From Microcaldota archaeon (GTDB taxonomy: Archaea > Micrarchaeota > Micrarchaeia > Micrarchaeales > CABMGC01), in assembly GCA_028867435.1 (NCBI GenBank), contig JAGWGI010000005.1, forward strand, positions 1 to 60,272: 60,272 bases of DNA. Reading direction: 5' to 3'. Numbering within the stretch: position 1 is the stretch's first letter; every line of letters starts with the position of its first letter. The notes under the pieces are model-generated. The model saw only the letters and a list, made by a program, of their open reading frames with translations, did not search any database and was not told the DNA's origin. Of this stretch, positions 34,262-42,858 are shown piece by piece. The translations under genes and the position numbers were made by a program.

Positions 34262-35374
34262 TCAATAATGCCCCTTCGCCTTCCTTATCTGCCTAATATA
34301 CTCATTCCATGCAGGCTTTGCCCTTCCCTGCACATCTAGTAGCCCGAAATAATCCTCCTGTGGCGGGAACGATTTCCAATAGCTATCCGCTAACCTGTAT
34401 ATCCCCATCCCGCTTATACTATCGCAGGATGCCGCTCGTTTGCATGCGGACGCCACGTACTCTGCCTGCCTCGCTTCATTGAATCCGATGCACTTTGGGC
34501 CTGTCGGATACCCTGTCTCTATCATGTATACTGGAAAGCCTGTCTCCATCCCAGCCCGAGTAGCAATCTCCGCAATCTTTGGCATATCTGTGTTGCGCGG
34601 GTTCACATAGCTGGGATAGGAATCGACCCCGATTATGTCACAGTACTGGCTATACCATTTCCAGTCCACTTTCAGGCCTATGTAATCTATATTGATGACC
34701 AACTTTGCCCTTCGGTATTCTTCTCTCACCATATGTGAAAGTGCCCCCAGGATCACCTTTTGGTTATTTCTGTCCAACCATATCAGTCCAGTTCGCCAAT
34801 CAGCCAGCCCCTGGCCTATCCAGCCATTAGGTTCATTTTCTATCTGCCAGGCTCTGACCCTCCCCTTGTAATGCCTGACTATCTCCCTCGATGCCCTGAC
34901 CAGCCTTTTTGCATATGCCTCCACGTTAGACGTTTTAATATTTTCCGGGACGAAACGGTTATACCCGTCTCCTATTACTGCCATTATCCCTATCCCTGCC
35001 TCATCAAACTCCTTGACAAAGTCATCAAGTGGGAACTCGTATACTCCCTCTTCAGAGGTTTCAAAAAAGTTCCATGGAAACCAGCATCTTACATAGTCTA
35101 TGCCATTCTTTTTGAGAAACGATGCCACCGCTCTTGAAAGTCTCCGTGGTTCATGGCCGTTTTCCTCTTTTAGAAGGGAACCGACAAAATCTCCAACTTC
35201 ATATTTTCTTAACTTCGGGTCTGTCGCAGGAAGGCTGAACCTTCCGTTGTGCGTTTTCTTTCTTAGCAGAAATGGCACTATCACCGAAGGAGGGTCTGGG
35301 ATACCGGCATACCTCCACATATCGTCAATGTCGACCCCAAAATTGAACTTCCCTCCAACCACTTTAAAAGACAT
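34262..35374 (-). CDS. Clan A glycoside hydrolase-like protein
   Basis: This protein has 370 residues. It is a TIM barrel with the acid/base Glu in AWQIENEPNGWIGQ and the nucleophile Glu in VYMIETGYPTGP, the arrangement of clan GH-A beta-retaining enzymes. No signal peptide is visible, so it acts inside the cell or is exported another way. The exact family and substrate are unknown. It is next to glucose dehydrogenase, so released glucose could be oxidised directly. Its promoter region contains a 10-bp inverted repeat. Confidence 0.8.
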   Translation of the reverse strand: MSFKVVGGKFNFGVDIDDMWRYAGIPDPPSVIVPFLLRKKTHNGRFSLPATDPKLRKYEVGDFVGSLLKEENGHEPRRLSRAVASFLKKNGIDYVRCWFPWNFFETSEEGVYEFPLDDFVKEFDEAGIGIMAVIGDGYNRFVPENIKTSNVEAYAKRLVRASREIVRHYKGRVRAWQIENEPNGWIGQGLADWRTGLIWLDRNNQKVILGALSHMVREEYRRAKLVINIDYIGLKVDWKWYSQYCDIIGVDSYPSYVNPRNTDMPKIAEIATRAGMETGFPVYMIETGYPTGPKCIGFNEARQAEYVASACKRAASCDSISGMGIYRLADSYWKSFPPQEDYFGLLDVQGRAKPAWNEYIRQIRKAKGHY

Positions 35375-35619
35375 AGTATTTATTAGACTAAGCGCAAGGC
35401 ATATATAAGTTCCTCGTGTTTGCTGCCCAGAAACTTGATATATGAGGAACTTAAATGCCGCACATTCCGCTTATTTGCTCCATACGTATACTAGTGGCAG
35501 GCTAGCGTAAAACGGCGTCTATTCCAAGTGCCATCTCCCGCAGCACAAGATGCGTGCCAGGAACATATCTCCGACAAGAGGAATTTAAATAATAGATTTT
35601 GGTTGATGGGTGCCAAGTT
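35375..35619. promoter_or_regulatory. Divergent intergenic region with 10-bp inverted repeat over a TATA box
   Basis: TAAGTTCCTC (35406-35415) and GAGGAACTTA (35444-35453) are perfect inverted complements. The first arm overlaps the minus-strand TATA (CTTATATATG, near 35400-35409) of the glycoside hydrolase, whose ATG is at 35374. TTTAAATAA at 35585-35593 is the TATA for the DUF488 gene (ATG 35620). The middle part, 35454-35580, shows nothing recognisable. Confidence 0.6.
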
Positions 35620-36144
35620 ATGGCTAAAAATAAGCAGATGGTTTTTACTATAGGCCACTCAACACGTAAGCTTAGAGAATTTGTGTGGCTGCTAGATACA
35701 TACAAGATAAAGGAATTGGTAGATATACGCACCATACCAAAGTCCAGGGCCAACCTGCAGTTCAACGAGAAAAGGCTCGTTGCTGGCCTGAAAAGGCATC
35801 ACATAAGCTACAGACATATGGAAGACCTGGGAGGCCTCAGACATCCGTTGAAGGATTCAGCCAATACATACTGGCATAATGCGTCATTCAGAGGCTTCGC
35901 AGATTATATGCAGACCAGCGAGTTTGGAAAGAGCCTCATCGAGCTTATGGGCCTAGCAAAGAAAAGGCAGACAGCCATAATGTGTGCAGAAGCAGTACCA
36001 TGGAGATGCCACAGATTGCTGATAGCGGATGCACTCCTAGCCAGAGGCATAGATGTCATACATATATTTAGTCCCACCAATTCAAAGCCTCATAAGCTAA
36101 CAAAAAGCGCAAGGGTGAACCGACTTAATATAGTGTATAAATAG
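35620..36144 (+). CDS. DUF488 family protein
   Basis: This protein has 174 residues. DUF488 landmarks: FTIGHSTRKLREFVWLL, VDIRTIPKSRANLQFNE, YRHMEDLGGLRHP, then MCAEAVPWRCHRLLIADAL (conserved CAE and CHR) and the usual GIDVIHI. Function unproven; the conserved Cys/His suggest a nucleotide- or stress-related enzyme. Start ATG 35620 behind a TATA at 35585-35593. Confidence 0.9.
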   Translation: MAKNKQMVFTIGHSTRKLREFVWLLDTYKIKELVDIRTIPKSRANLQFNEKRLVAGLKRHHISYRHMEDLGGLRHPLKDSANTYWHNASFRGFADYMQTSEFGKSLIELMGLAKKRQTAIMCAEAVPWRCHRLLIADALLARGIDVIHIFSPTNSKPHKLTKSARVNRLNIVYK

Positions 36145-36173
36145 CTGGTCTGCAAGAGATATTTGGTGCGTTT

Positions 36174-36590
36174 ATGGATAATGTTGCTGCAACGAGCAGG
36201 ATGGTAAGGACTTACATAGCTACCGGGTTCTTGTATTTCGTAGTCGGCACAATACTTCTTGCTTTTAATCTGTCAGGCGCAGTTACTGTAAGTAGAGATC
36301 CGATATTCATACTGCTATTGTATGGTTTTGTCACGCAGCTGATTTTTGGCGTCTCATACATTTTTGTGCCTGGTGTCTCACGCCATAGCGGAGTAAACTA
36401 TAAGGTAATAATCATAGAATACGTCCTCCTAAATGCAGGGATAATTGCATTCGATGGCGTTGCACTCACAGGCCAGCAGGACGCTGCAGTGATCCTGGGA
36501 GGGCTGATAGTGATGATAGTGGCTGTTTTGTTGCATGCAGTTAACATATGGCACACTATAATCGATAGGAAAAGCAGGAATACGACATAG
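36174..36590 (+). CDS. Four-helix membrane protein of unknown function
   Basis: This protein has 138 residues and four membrane helices. GVSYIFVPGVSRHSG joins helices 2 and 3, and helix 4 ends LHAVNIWHTI. The spaced histidines resemble small heme-copper-oxidase-subunit-I-like proteins, but I cannot assign it. GGTG precedes the ATG by a few bases. It sits between DUF488 and a convergent hemerythrin-domain gene, so a link to oxygen or nitrogen oxides is possible (inference). Confidence 0.65.
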   Translation: MDNVAATSRMVRTYIATGFLYFVVGTILLAFNLSGAVTVSRDPIFILLLYGFVTQLIFGVSYIFVPGVSRHSGVNYKVIIIEYVLLNAGIIAFDGVALTGQQDAAVILGGLIVMIVAVLLHAVNIWHTIIDRKSRNTT

Positions 36591-36598
36591 TGTGAGAA

Positions 36599-37162
36599 TT
36601 ACACCATCCTTGATAATGCCTTCTTCTTTGCCTTATCATCGATGTAATCATCTATCCATGGGTACATTTCTTCCTCCTCCATCTTATCGTGCGCCGCCAG
36701 CAACTGTTCCAAGGCATTTTCAAGGGTTGTATCTCTGGTTTTTAAGCCATCAGCCAATCCCTTTAGATCAGCTTTTATCCTATTATGCTGCACTATTAGT
36801 TCATCTATCATTGGTGAGTCGTCTCCCATTTTTTTCTTGGCAAGCGGGAATAAGATATTTTCCTCCCATTTTATATGACGCTCAATCCCCGCCCTAAATT
36901 CCAAAAAAAGTTGCTCTGCTTCTGCCGCCGTTTTCGATTTCCTGAACTCTTGGAAAATGTAGTCAAGCCTTGAATGGTCTCCGGACATCAATCCGTATAT
37001 GTCTTGCTCCCTCTTAGAGTAAGCGCCCTTTGCCTGCTTCCATACATCCCATGCGATGGCAAACTTTATTATCTGCGGTTCTGCGCCTTTTGTCGCTTCA
37101 TACAATGTAAGTTTGTACTTGGTTTTCATGTATTCCAAGAACTCTTTATCGTACTGTTCCAT
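36599..37162 (-). CDS. Hemerythrin HHE-domain protein
   Basis: About 187 residues. The four-helix iron-binding signature is complete: GDHSRLDYIF, then EFRAGIERHIKWEENILFP, VQHNRIKADL, and AAHDKMEEEEMYPWID. It binds a di-iron centre for oxygen, NO or iron handling. The start is ATG 37162 (MEQYDKEF), about 25 bases after a TATA (CTTAAAAAA, minus strand); the longer open frame from 37264 runs up to the tRNA-Asn gene and is probably untranslated. The N-terminal 80 residues are an extra helical region. Confidence 0.88.
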   Translation of the reverse strand: MEQYDKEFLEYMKTKYKLTLYEATKGAEPQIIKFAIAWDVWKQAKGAYSKREQDIYGLMSGDHSRLDYIFQEFRKSKTAAEAEQLFLEFRAGIERHIKWEENILFPLAKKKMGDDSPMIDELIVQHNRIKADLKGLADGLKTRDTTLENALEQLLAAHDKMEEEEMYPWIDDYIDDKAKKKALSRMV

Positions 37163-37263
37163 ACAGTATGAGTTGTTTTTTAAGCAATTTAAGCATTGCG
37201 GGATCAATGTATGCTGCAAATTCACATCGGACTGCCGAGTACTGTAATCGTACCCGAAGTACA

Positions 37264-37335
37264 TCGCCCGCAGCAGGGATCGAACCTGCGACCTACTGGT
37301 TAACAGCCAGTCGCTCTACCACTGAGCTATGCGGG
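37264..37335 (-). tRNA. tRNA-Asn(GUU)
   Basis: On the minus strand: acceptor GCCCGCA/TGCGGGC, D arm GCTC/GAGC, anticodon arm ACTGG CTGTTAA CCAGT (anticodon GTT), T arm GCAGG TTCGATC CCTGC, discriminator G, no encoded CCA. No intron. It begins 4 bases after the stop of the unknown gene 37340-38029 and is therefore probably cut from that transcript. Confidence 0.97.
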
Positions 37336-37365
37336 CATCTCACTTCTTGAAGAACGGGAAGGGCT
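37334..37365 (-). repeat. 32-bp direct repeat covering the end of the PFPFFKK gene, copy 2
   Basis: Identical to 24506-24537 in the same orientation. It spans the last codons and stop of 37340-38029 and reaches the first two bases of tRNA-Asn. The two copies bracket 12.8 kb. Confidence 0.9.
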
Positions 37366-38029
37366 CTGCAAGGTTAACTATCTTTGCATAAAGATATGAA
37401 TGTTCCCCGAAATCATCGGAGAAATCCACTACGTTAGAGGCAAACCTGTATCTTGCGAAGCTTGCCCCAGACTTCTTATTTAAAACAGAGTAATAAAAGG
37501 TTTTTCTATCGCCCTCGAAATCGTCAATCAGGTCGAAAGCCCCGAGGATCTGCTTCCCCCTCCACGTGAAAGCGTAGAGGCGTCCTATTGCATCGTGCAT
37601 GACCCCAAACTTTATGGACCCCTTGACCAGGTCCTCCACCCTATTGACTTTTATCACATCCACGTTCTTGATGCTGGAAGGTTTTGCTGGCCTCATCTTC
37701 GAGAAGTCTATGTCAACTATGTCTATGTAGCACACCCCTGACTGCCTCTGCTCGAAAGTGGTTACGAATTCCGTCTTCTCCCCCCTCTCCGGCCCGTAGG
37801 TGTAGCGCAGCGTGTTGGCGTCAGTACCCATCTCCTTGTATATGGCAATGATAGCCTCGTTTATGCCTTCAGCAAGCGCGACCAGCCTGTGCTTGCCGTT
37901 GCTGTTGTCGATCAGGAGCTCCTTTGCCGAAGAGTCGAATCTGCAGGAGAATCTTGCGATGTCCTCCACGTTCACCGCCTCGATGTAAATCAGCTCCTTT
38001 CCGCCCTTCTTGGCGCTTCCCTTCGGCAT
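37340..38029 (-). CDS. Unknown protein ending NLAEPFPFFKK, directly before tRNA-Asn
   Basis: This protein has 229 residues and is not recognised. It is a paralogue of 24511-25185 (same N-terminal basic start, same IYIEAV...DIAR strand-helix, same C-terminus NLAEPFPFFKK). Apart from the C-terminus the two are strongly diverged. It lies 13 bases after an exported protein gene on the same strand and ends 4 bases before tRNA-Asn. Confidence 0.7.
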   Translation of the reverse strand: MPKGSAKKGGKELIYIEAVNVEDIARFSCRFDSSAKELLIDNSNGKHRLVALAEGINEAIIAIYKEMGTDANTLRYTYGPERGEKTEFVTTFEQRQSGVCYIDIVDIDFSKMRPAKPSSIKNVDVIKVNRVEDLVKGSIKFGVMHDAIGRLYAFTWRGKQILGAFDLIDDFEGDRKTFYYSVLNKKSGASFARYRFASNVVDFSDDFGEHSYLYAKIVNLAEPFPFFKK

Positions 38030-38042
38030 TCACTCAACTATC

Positions 38043-38873
38043 CTAAATTGCGCCTATCACGTACTTGACAAGTAGCATAACCGCGTAAGTGGGCTCGTAG
38101 ATTATCGGCGAAAGAGGCACTCCCTGCCCCACTGCGGCAAAGTCATTGAGAAGGCTTGCCTTAGCAACCATGTTTATCTTGTACGATTTTGATATCAGGC
38201 TGCTGCTGGCCGAGGCGACGGTTATGTTGAAAGAGTAAATCCCAGGCTCGTTTACATATACCGGGTATGTGAAAGTGCTGACCGTGGAATGCTGTGCAAT
38301 CACGTCATCAGAGACGTTCCATGCCGGGAGCCCCTGTGCGTTTATAACAAACGGGTCGTCAGAAGCGCCGGTGTTGTTTATCGTAACCTTTAGGCTGTAC
38401 GGTTGACCGACTCCAACACTTATACTCGTTGGGGCAACATTTAAGTTAAAAACATTAGGAGTGACATTTATGAAAGCTGTGAAGGTAAGGTTGCCAAGCC
38501 TGGAATAATTCTGTATGTTCACCGCCTTTACCACAAGCCTGTACGTTCCGTTCGCCGCATCAGAAGGAACCGTTACTTTGAGCTTCATCGGGTTCTCGTA
38601 TAGCGGCGAGCTCTGTGCAGACCAGCCGGAAGGAAGCTGCGTTGCATTTATCGTGTCCCATCCGATGTTGATCGGAACTCCGCTCGCATTTGCCGTAGAT
38701 GCGGAGGCTAGTATGTAGAAACTCTGCCCAGGTCCTACCTTTCCCAGATAAAGGCTGCCCTGCTGGTACAATGTGCCAGTTACCGGCCCTGTGACTTGCA
38801 GGTAAGGGGAAGCGCCTGCGCAGCCTACCAGAAGCAGTGTCGTGAGCGCAGCAAAAACTATTGCAGTCTTCAT
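38043..38873 (-). CDS. Exported protein with Ig-like repeats
   Basis: This protein has 276 residues. The N-terminal signal peptide MKTAIVFAALTTLLLVGCAGA has a Cys that could be lipid-modified. Two beta-sandwich segments follow (YLQVTGPVTGTLYQQGSLYL; later VAPTSISVGVGQPYSLKVTI with NNTGASDDPFV, as in CARDB/NPCBM-type domains). The C-terminus (YAVMLLVKYVIGAI) is hydrophobic and may anchor it. Likely a cell-surface protein; several NxT/NxS sites could be glycosylated. Confidence 0.7.
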   Translation of the reverse strand: MKTAIVFAALTTLLLVGCAGASPYLQVTGPVTGTLYQQGSLYLGKVGPGQSFYILASASTANASGVPINIGWDTINATQLPSGWSAQSSPLYENPMKLKVTVPSDAANGTYRLVVKAVNIQNYSRLGNLTFTAFINVTPNVFNLNVAPTSISVGVGQPYSLKVTINNTGASDDPFVINAQGLPAWNVSDDVIAQHSTVSTFTYPVYVNEPGIYSFNITVASASSSLISKSYKINMVAKASLLNDFAAVGQGVPLSPIIYEPTYAVMLLVKYVIGAI

Positions 38874-38928
38874 CGTATCCTTTAACTATATGTGTTCAAA
38901 CTTAAAAATCAGTAGGTTAACAAATTTC

Positions 38929-40120
38929 CTACCCGAGCCGTTTCAAACCCAGCTCCAGCTCGTGAATCACGTCTTCCGCAGATTCCAATCCTACCGAAAG
39001 CCGGAAGAATGTTGGGGAGACTCCAAGGTTCTCCCTCTCTTGCTCGGTGAGTGACCCATGGCTCATTGTAGCGGGGTATGCAAGCAGGGTTTCAGGGCTT
39101 GCAAGGCTCTCCCCGTATGCTATCACTTTGTTTCTTTGCGCTGCCTTTACAAAATCCCGCAGTGAGCTCCTATATTCTGGATTTATCTCGAAAGATACCA
39201 CAGCTCCAAACCCGTTCTTTAGCTGCCTTTTCGCAATCTTGTGGGTCGGGTGTGAATCAAGTCCTGGGTATAAGACTTTTTTTATTTTGCCATGGCTGGA
39301 AAGGTACCCGGCAACCTTTAGCGCGCTTCTGCTCATGGCCTCCCATCTTATTGCGAGTGTCTTAGACCCTTGAATCGCCCTATAGCACTCGTCAGGCGAG
39401 AGAATCGCCCCAACGGCGCGCTGCAGAAATTTAAGGTCATCATCAAGCTTCTTATTTTTTGTAGCGACGACCCCCCCCAATCACATCGTTATGCCCTGCT
39501 ACGTATTTGCTTATGCTGTGCACCACTGCCTCAGCGCCGTATTCATACGCCCTGATGGAGCACGGAGGAGTGAATGTCATGTCGGCCACATACGGCACCC
39601 CGGTCTTTTGCGATACCTCATTTACCAAGGAAAGGTCGATTGCATTTAGCGAGGGATTTGTCAGGCTTTCGATAAACAGATATCTAGTGCGCCTGTCAAT
39701 ACTTTTCATTATATCCCTCTCTGTTTTGTACTCCGAAGTTGAAAAACTAATTCCAAAATTGCCCATCACCTGCTTGAGCAGCCTGCTCGTGCCTCCGTAA
39801 ACCTCAGTAGGTATCACTACATTGTCCCCAGGCCTCAGTGTCATGAAAAGCATTGTTTCTGCAGCAAGGCCAGAGCTGTAAACAGTTGCCCAGCCTCCGC
39901 CCTCAAGTGCCGCAAGCTTCTCCTCCAATATTGACCTGGTCGGATTCTGTCCACGAGAGTACTGCCACTTTGACCTCTCCCCGAACTCTGGTTGCCTGTA
40001 AGTTTTTGTCCTAACCAAAGGTGGGGCTATGGCACCGGTAATCCTGTCCAGCGCTTCCCCCGCGTGTATCAGGGCAGTCTCTATACTCTTGTATGCTTTT
40101 CCCATGCCTACTGGTGGCAT
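38929..40120 (-). pseudogene. Cystathionine gamma-synthase/lyase family PLP enzyme, frame broken at an 8-G tract
   Basis: The N-terminal part (40120 to about 39471) has GGWATVYSSGLAAETMLF, YVADMTFTPP and the PLP lysine in SISKYVAGHNDVIGG. The C-terminal part (to 38929) resumes in another frame as GGVVATKNKKLDDDL and runs to a normal family end (FFRLSVGLESAEDVIHELE). The break is a run of eight C on the plus strand (39471-39478); seven would restore one frame of about 395 residues. It acts on sulfur amino acids if functional. It could be a sequencing error, a phase-variable tract or a young pseudogene. Divergent from the HTH-CBS regulator. Confidence 0.85.
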
Positions 40121-40176
40121 GGCACTCTTTATAATAATTGCTGCTTAAAATATTCCTATAAGAATAGTTGAATCGG

Positions 40177-40695
40177 ATGTTCCCGGAACTCAATACAATA
40201 TCATTAAGGCGGAAAAAACTCGGCATAACCCAAAGTGCGCTTGCCAGGTCAATCAACATGAGCCAGTCCATGCTTACGAAAATAGAGCGGGAAAAAGCGA
40301 TGCCGAGCTACAAGGCGGCAGTCGAGATATTCGACAGGCTCGAAGAACTTGAGCACCAAGAGGAGAAGGCGGCGAAGGATGTGATGAGGCGAAAAGTGAT
40401 CGCCCTTAGCAGCAGCGACAGGGTCGAGAAGGTTGCGAAGATCGCAAAAGAAAACGGCGTGTCCCAATTTCCGGTGATGGATAAAAAAGGGATTGTCGGG
40501 GGCATCAGAACTTCCGCACTCATAGGGGCTCCCAAAAACCAGCCAATCGGCTCGAGCGTAGGCGCGCCATTCCCAACAGTGAATGAAACCGCTCCGCTCA
40601 GCGTAGTGAAGAACCTGTTGAAATACGATCAGGCCGTCATAGTGGTGGGCAGGGAGGGAATAGTGGGCATAATAACCGCAGAAGATCTGATATGA
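40177..40695 (+). CDS. XRE-type HTH and CBS-domain transcription regulator
   Basis: About 172 residues. Residues 5-55 form a Cro/CI-type helix-turn-helix (LRRKKLGITQSALARSINMS). Residues about 60-172 form a pair of CBS motifs (VSQFPVMDKKGIVGGI and AVIVVGREGIVGIITAEDL) that bind adenosyl ligands such as ATP, AMP or SAM. Archaeal proteins of this design are predicted regulators. ATG 40177 is leaderless behind GCTTAAAATA (40144-40153). Divergent from the cystathionine enzyme, so SAM sensing and control of sulfur amino acids is an attractive inference. Confidence 0.85.
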   Translation: MFPELNTISLRRKKLGITQSALARSINMSQSMLTKIEREKAMPSYKAAVEIFDRLEELEHQEEKAAKDVMRRKVIALSSSDRVEKVAKIAKENGVSQFPVMDKKGIVGGIRTSALIGAPKNQPIGSSVGAPFPTVNETAPLSVVKNLLKYDQAVIVVGREGIVGIITAEDLI

Positions 40696-41277
40696 TTACT
40701 TTTTGATTGCCCGTATCTTCGCAAGCAGCCTATTCATGTCTTTTGAGAGCTTCATGAAAGTTTCGGTGTTGCAGACCAGGTAGTCTGCCGTGTCTATCAA
40801 GCCTATTACACCCTCAGACTTCTTGCCGTTTTTGGCGTACCCTATCATCTCCTGCTTCTCCCTCTCCTCGAACTTTGCGAATGAATGTGGGTCGTTGGGC
40901 CATCCTCTCTCAACAAGCCTCTCGTACCTAAGCTTAACTGGCGCAACAACTGCGACCATGTAGATACTTCCCTCAAAACGCTTCCTGAAAAACTCCATTT
41001 CCTGTATGCTCCTTATCCCTATTATCGCGATGCCCTTGCTCCTGTGCATCTTAACTATGTTCTGCATCGTGTACTTCGCTACGATGTTCTTTCCATACTT
41101 CTTCCTCACGGAGATGGCGTATTTCTTCACCGTGTCGGGCGTTATCTTCATGCCTTTCTGCTTCATCCTCCCTATGACCGCATCTCGCATCTCGACTTGC
41201 TGGAAGCCCCTTTTCCTGAGCAGCTTTGCCACCGTGCTCTTCCCAGATCCCGGCAACCCAGTAACGCATATTATCAT
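40696..41277 (-). CDS. UPF0200-type P-loop kinase
   Basis: This protein has 193 residues. P-loop GLPGSGKST, then the UPF0200 pattern VEMRDAVIGRMKQKG and GIAIIGIRSIQEMEFFRKRF. It resembles dephospho-CoA/adenylate kinases; the substrate is not established. Convergent with the HTH-CBS gene, no gap. Confidence 0.85.
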   Translation of the reverse strand: MIICVTGLPGSGKSTVAKLLRKRGFQQVEMRDAVIGRMKQKGMKITPDTVKKYAISVRKKYGKNIVAKYTMQNIVKMHRSKGIAIIGIRSIQEMEFFRKRFEGSIYMVAVVAPVKLRYERLVERGWPNDPHSFAKFEEREKQEMIGYAKNGKKSEGVIGLIDTADYLVCNTETFMKLSKDMNRLLAKIRAIKK

Positions 41278-41287
41278 ATTATCACAA

Positions 41288-41617
41288 TCATCTAACCAGG
41301 CTCCCTATTCTGATCTCTTTATCCACGGTGAGCAGGCAGACTGTGCTCTCGTCCTCCGCTGCAAGCATCATACCATGGGACTGCACCCCTGCAATCTCCT
41401 TGGGCTCAAGGTTTGCCACGCAGATAACTTTCTTTCCCAAGAGCTCCTCTCTTGAGTAATAGTTCTTTATCCCAGCCACCACAGTTCTCTGTCCTATTTC
41501 CCCAAGGTCAAGGGTCACCTTGTACATCGGCTTGCGGGCCATCTCGTGCTCCTCCACGCCAACTATCATTGCAACGCGAAGCTCAAGCTCCTTGAATGCA
41601 TCTATCCCAACCACCAA
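41288..41617 (-). CDS. Methionyl-tRNA synthetase beta subunit / tRNA-binding OB-fold protein
   Basis: This protein has 109 residues. A Trbp111-type OB fold: FKELELRVAMIVGVEEH, YKVTLDLGEIGQRTVVAGI, then VICVANLEPKEIAGVQSHGM and MMLAAEDES. It is a homodimeric tRNA-binding module that in many archaea acts with MetRS. The MetRS at 51675-53207 ends without this domain, so the two likely form one enzyme although 10 kb apart. Confidence 0.92.
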   Translation of the reverse strand: MVVGIDAFKELELRVAMIVGVEEHEMARKPMYKVTLDLGEIGQRTVVAGIKNYYSREELLGKKVICVANLEPKEIAGVQSHGMMLAAEDESTVCLLTVDKEIRIGSLVR

Positions 41618-41659
41618 ATCACCTATTAAATATGATGCACTAATTTTTAATGGTATTCA

Positions 41660-42196
41660 ATGCGCACATTTATCGCCATAGACCTTCCAAGCCATCTCAG
41701 GCAGAGCATTGCCGAAGTATCGCAAGAGCTGGAGGGCAGGGGCGTAGCGCTGGTCGGCGAGGAGGTGATGCACCTATCTCTGCATTTTCTGGGAGATCTA
41801 AGCGAGAAGCAGATCGAAGAGGTCAGGGAGGCTCTCGGTCAGATCAAGCCGGCTAGTTTTGACGTTGAGGTTGCAGGGCTCTGGTTCTTTACCCCGACGT
41901 TTTTGAAGGTGGTTTATGCAAAGCTCTCAAAGGGCGAGGCACAGTGCACCGAGATCTACAACCAGCTTGGCAATTCACTGCTTGAGATCGGGGTCATAGA
42001 GGAAAAGGAATACAGGCCCCACATAACACTGGCCAGGGTAAACCGCGGCGCGGATAACAGGAAGATCCTGCAGGTCGTGGAAAAGTACCGCAGCCATTTT
42101 TTCGGGAGCTTCACTGTAAACTCGATAAAGCTCAAGGCTAGCGAGCTCACAGAAAAAGGGCCGATATACACCGACCTATACGAAGTTCAGTTTTGA
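41660..42196 (+). CDS. thpR: RNA 2',3'-cyclic phosphodiesterase (2H family)
   Basis: This protein has 178 residues. Two 2H motifs: HLSLHFLG (HxSxHFLG) near residue 38 and RPHITLAR near residue 115, each giving a catalytic His. The family opens 2',3'-cyclic phosphates on RNA and can ligate tRNA halves in vitro, relevant in a genome with intron-containing tRNAs. Its 3' end overlaps the convergent 42176 gene by 21 bases. Confidence 0.93.
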   Translation: MRTFIAIDLPSHLRQSIAEVSQELEGRGVALVGEEVMHLSLHFLGDLSEKQIEEVREALGQIKPASFDVEVAGLWFFTPTFLKVVYAKLSKGEAQCTEIYNQLGNSLLEIGVIEEKEYRPHITLARVNRGADNRKILQVVEKYRSHFFGSFTVNSIKLKASELTEKGPIYTDLYEVQF

Positions 42197-42784
42197 GATG
42201 GTGGCCTTGTACTCCTCCAGCTTGATGGCATTTACTAGTTCTCCTGCTTTGTACGCCCTGTCCAGCATCAATATGTCGTAGCAGGTGCCAGTTCTAAGAT
42301 CAAATGCGACGTTCCTTGAAAGGGCACCGAAGAAATCAACTTCAATGAGTTTTGCCTTGCAGAGCCTGCGCACCTGATCCACTGCCGCTACGAGCGAAGA
42401 ATCCCCACTTTGCATCCCTATTGCTCGCATCTCAAGGTTCGCTTTGCCAAAAGATGTAATCTTCTTACCCAGCAGTTCAAGCTCGCTTTTGTCTAACACC
42501 TTTCCTATCCTCATTGCAATACCGCTCATGGAGTTAACGTCAAATATTGTCAGCATAATCTCGTAGCTCAGTCCGATGGCAATTAGGTACCTGTTTTTAG
42601 CCTCTGCGAACTTTGCCATTGCAGCCTGGTTGATTTTGATCTCTGTTCCCTTGCCCTTCACCATTGAGAGCGACGTGTGCGGCCTGTTTAGGGCTATCAC
42701 CGAGCTCTTTGAGCTTAGCACTAACCGCTCGGAGCCGAACCCGCCTTTTGCCCTCTCAGTGCCAAGCACATCCCAAAAGTCCAT
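42176..42784 (-). CDS. Unknown soluble protein
   Basis: This protein has 202 residues and is not recognised. It begins MDFWDVLGTERAKGGFGSE and has mixed alpha/beta character (RYLIAIGLSYEIMLTIFDVN, VDFFGALSRNVAFDL). No signal peptide, membrane segment or metal motif. Divergent from eL41 (42859), 74 bases apart. Its last 21 bases overlap thpR on the other strand. Confidence 0.6.
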   Translation of the reverse strand: MDFWDVLGTERAKGGFGSERLVLSSKSSVIALNRPHTSLSMVKGKGTEIKINQAAMAKFAEAKNRYLIAIGLSYEIMLTIFDVNSMSGIAMRIGKVLDKSELELLGKKITSFGKANLEMRAIGMQSGDSSLVAAVDQVRRLCKAKLIEVDFFGALSRNVAFDLRTGTCYDILMLDRAYKAGELVNAIKLEEYKATISKLNFV

Positions 42785-42858
42785 TCTAACTCATAAAACA
42801 CTCTCAGGCTATTTATTTATAGATTTGTAGGATAAATGATTGCTGTAAGGTGTTACGT

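Noticed and set aside
35502-35765. 87-codon minus-strand ORF
   Set aside because: It runs antisense into the DUF488 gene and across its promoter.
24506-37365. The 32-bp direct repeats next to tRNA-Asn as integration (att) sites of a mobile element
   Set aside because: Both copies are the coding ends of paralogous genes, the tRNA itself is barely touched (two bases), and no integrase or phage gene lies between them.
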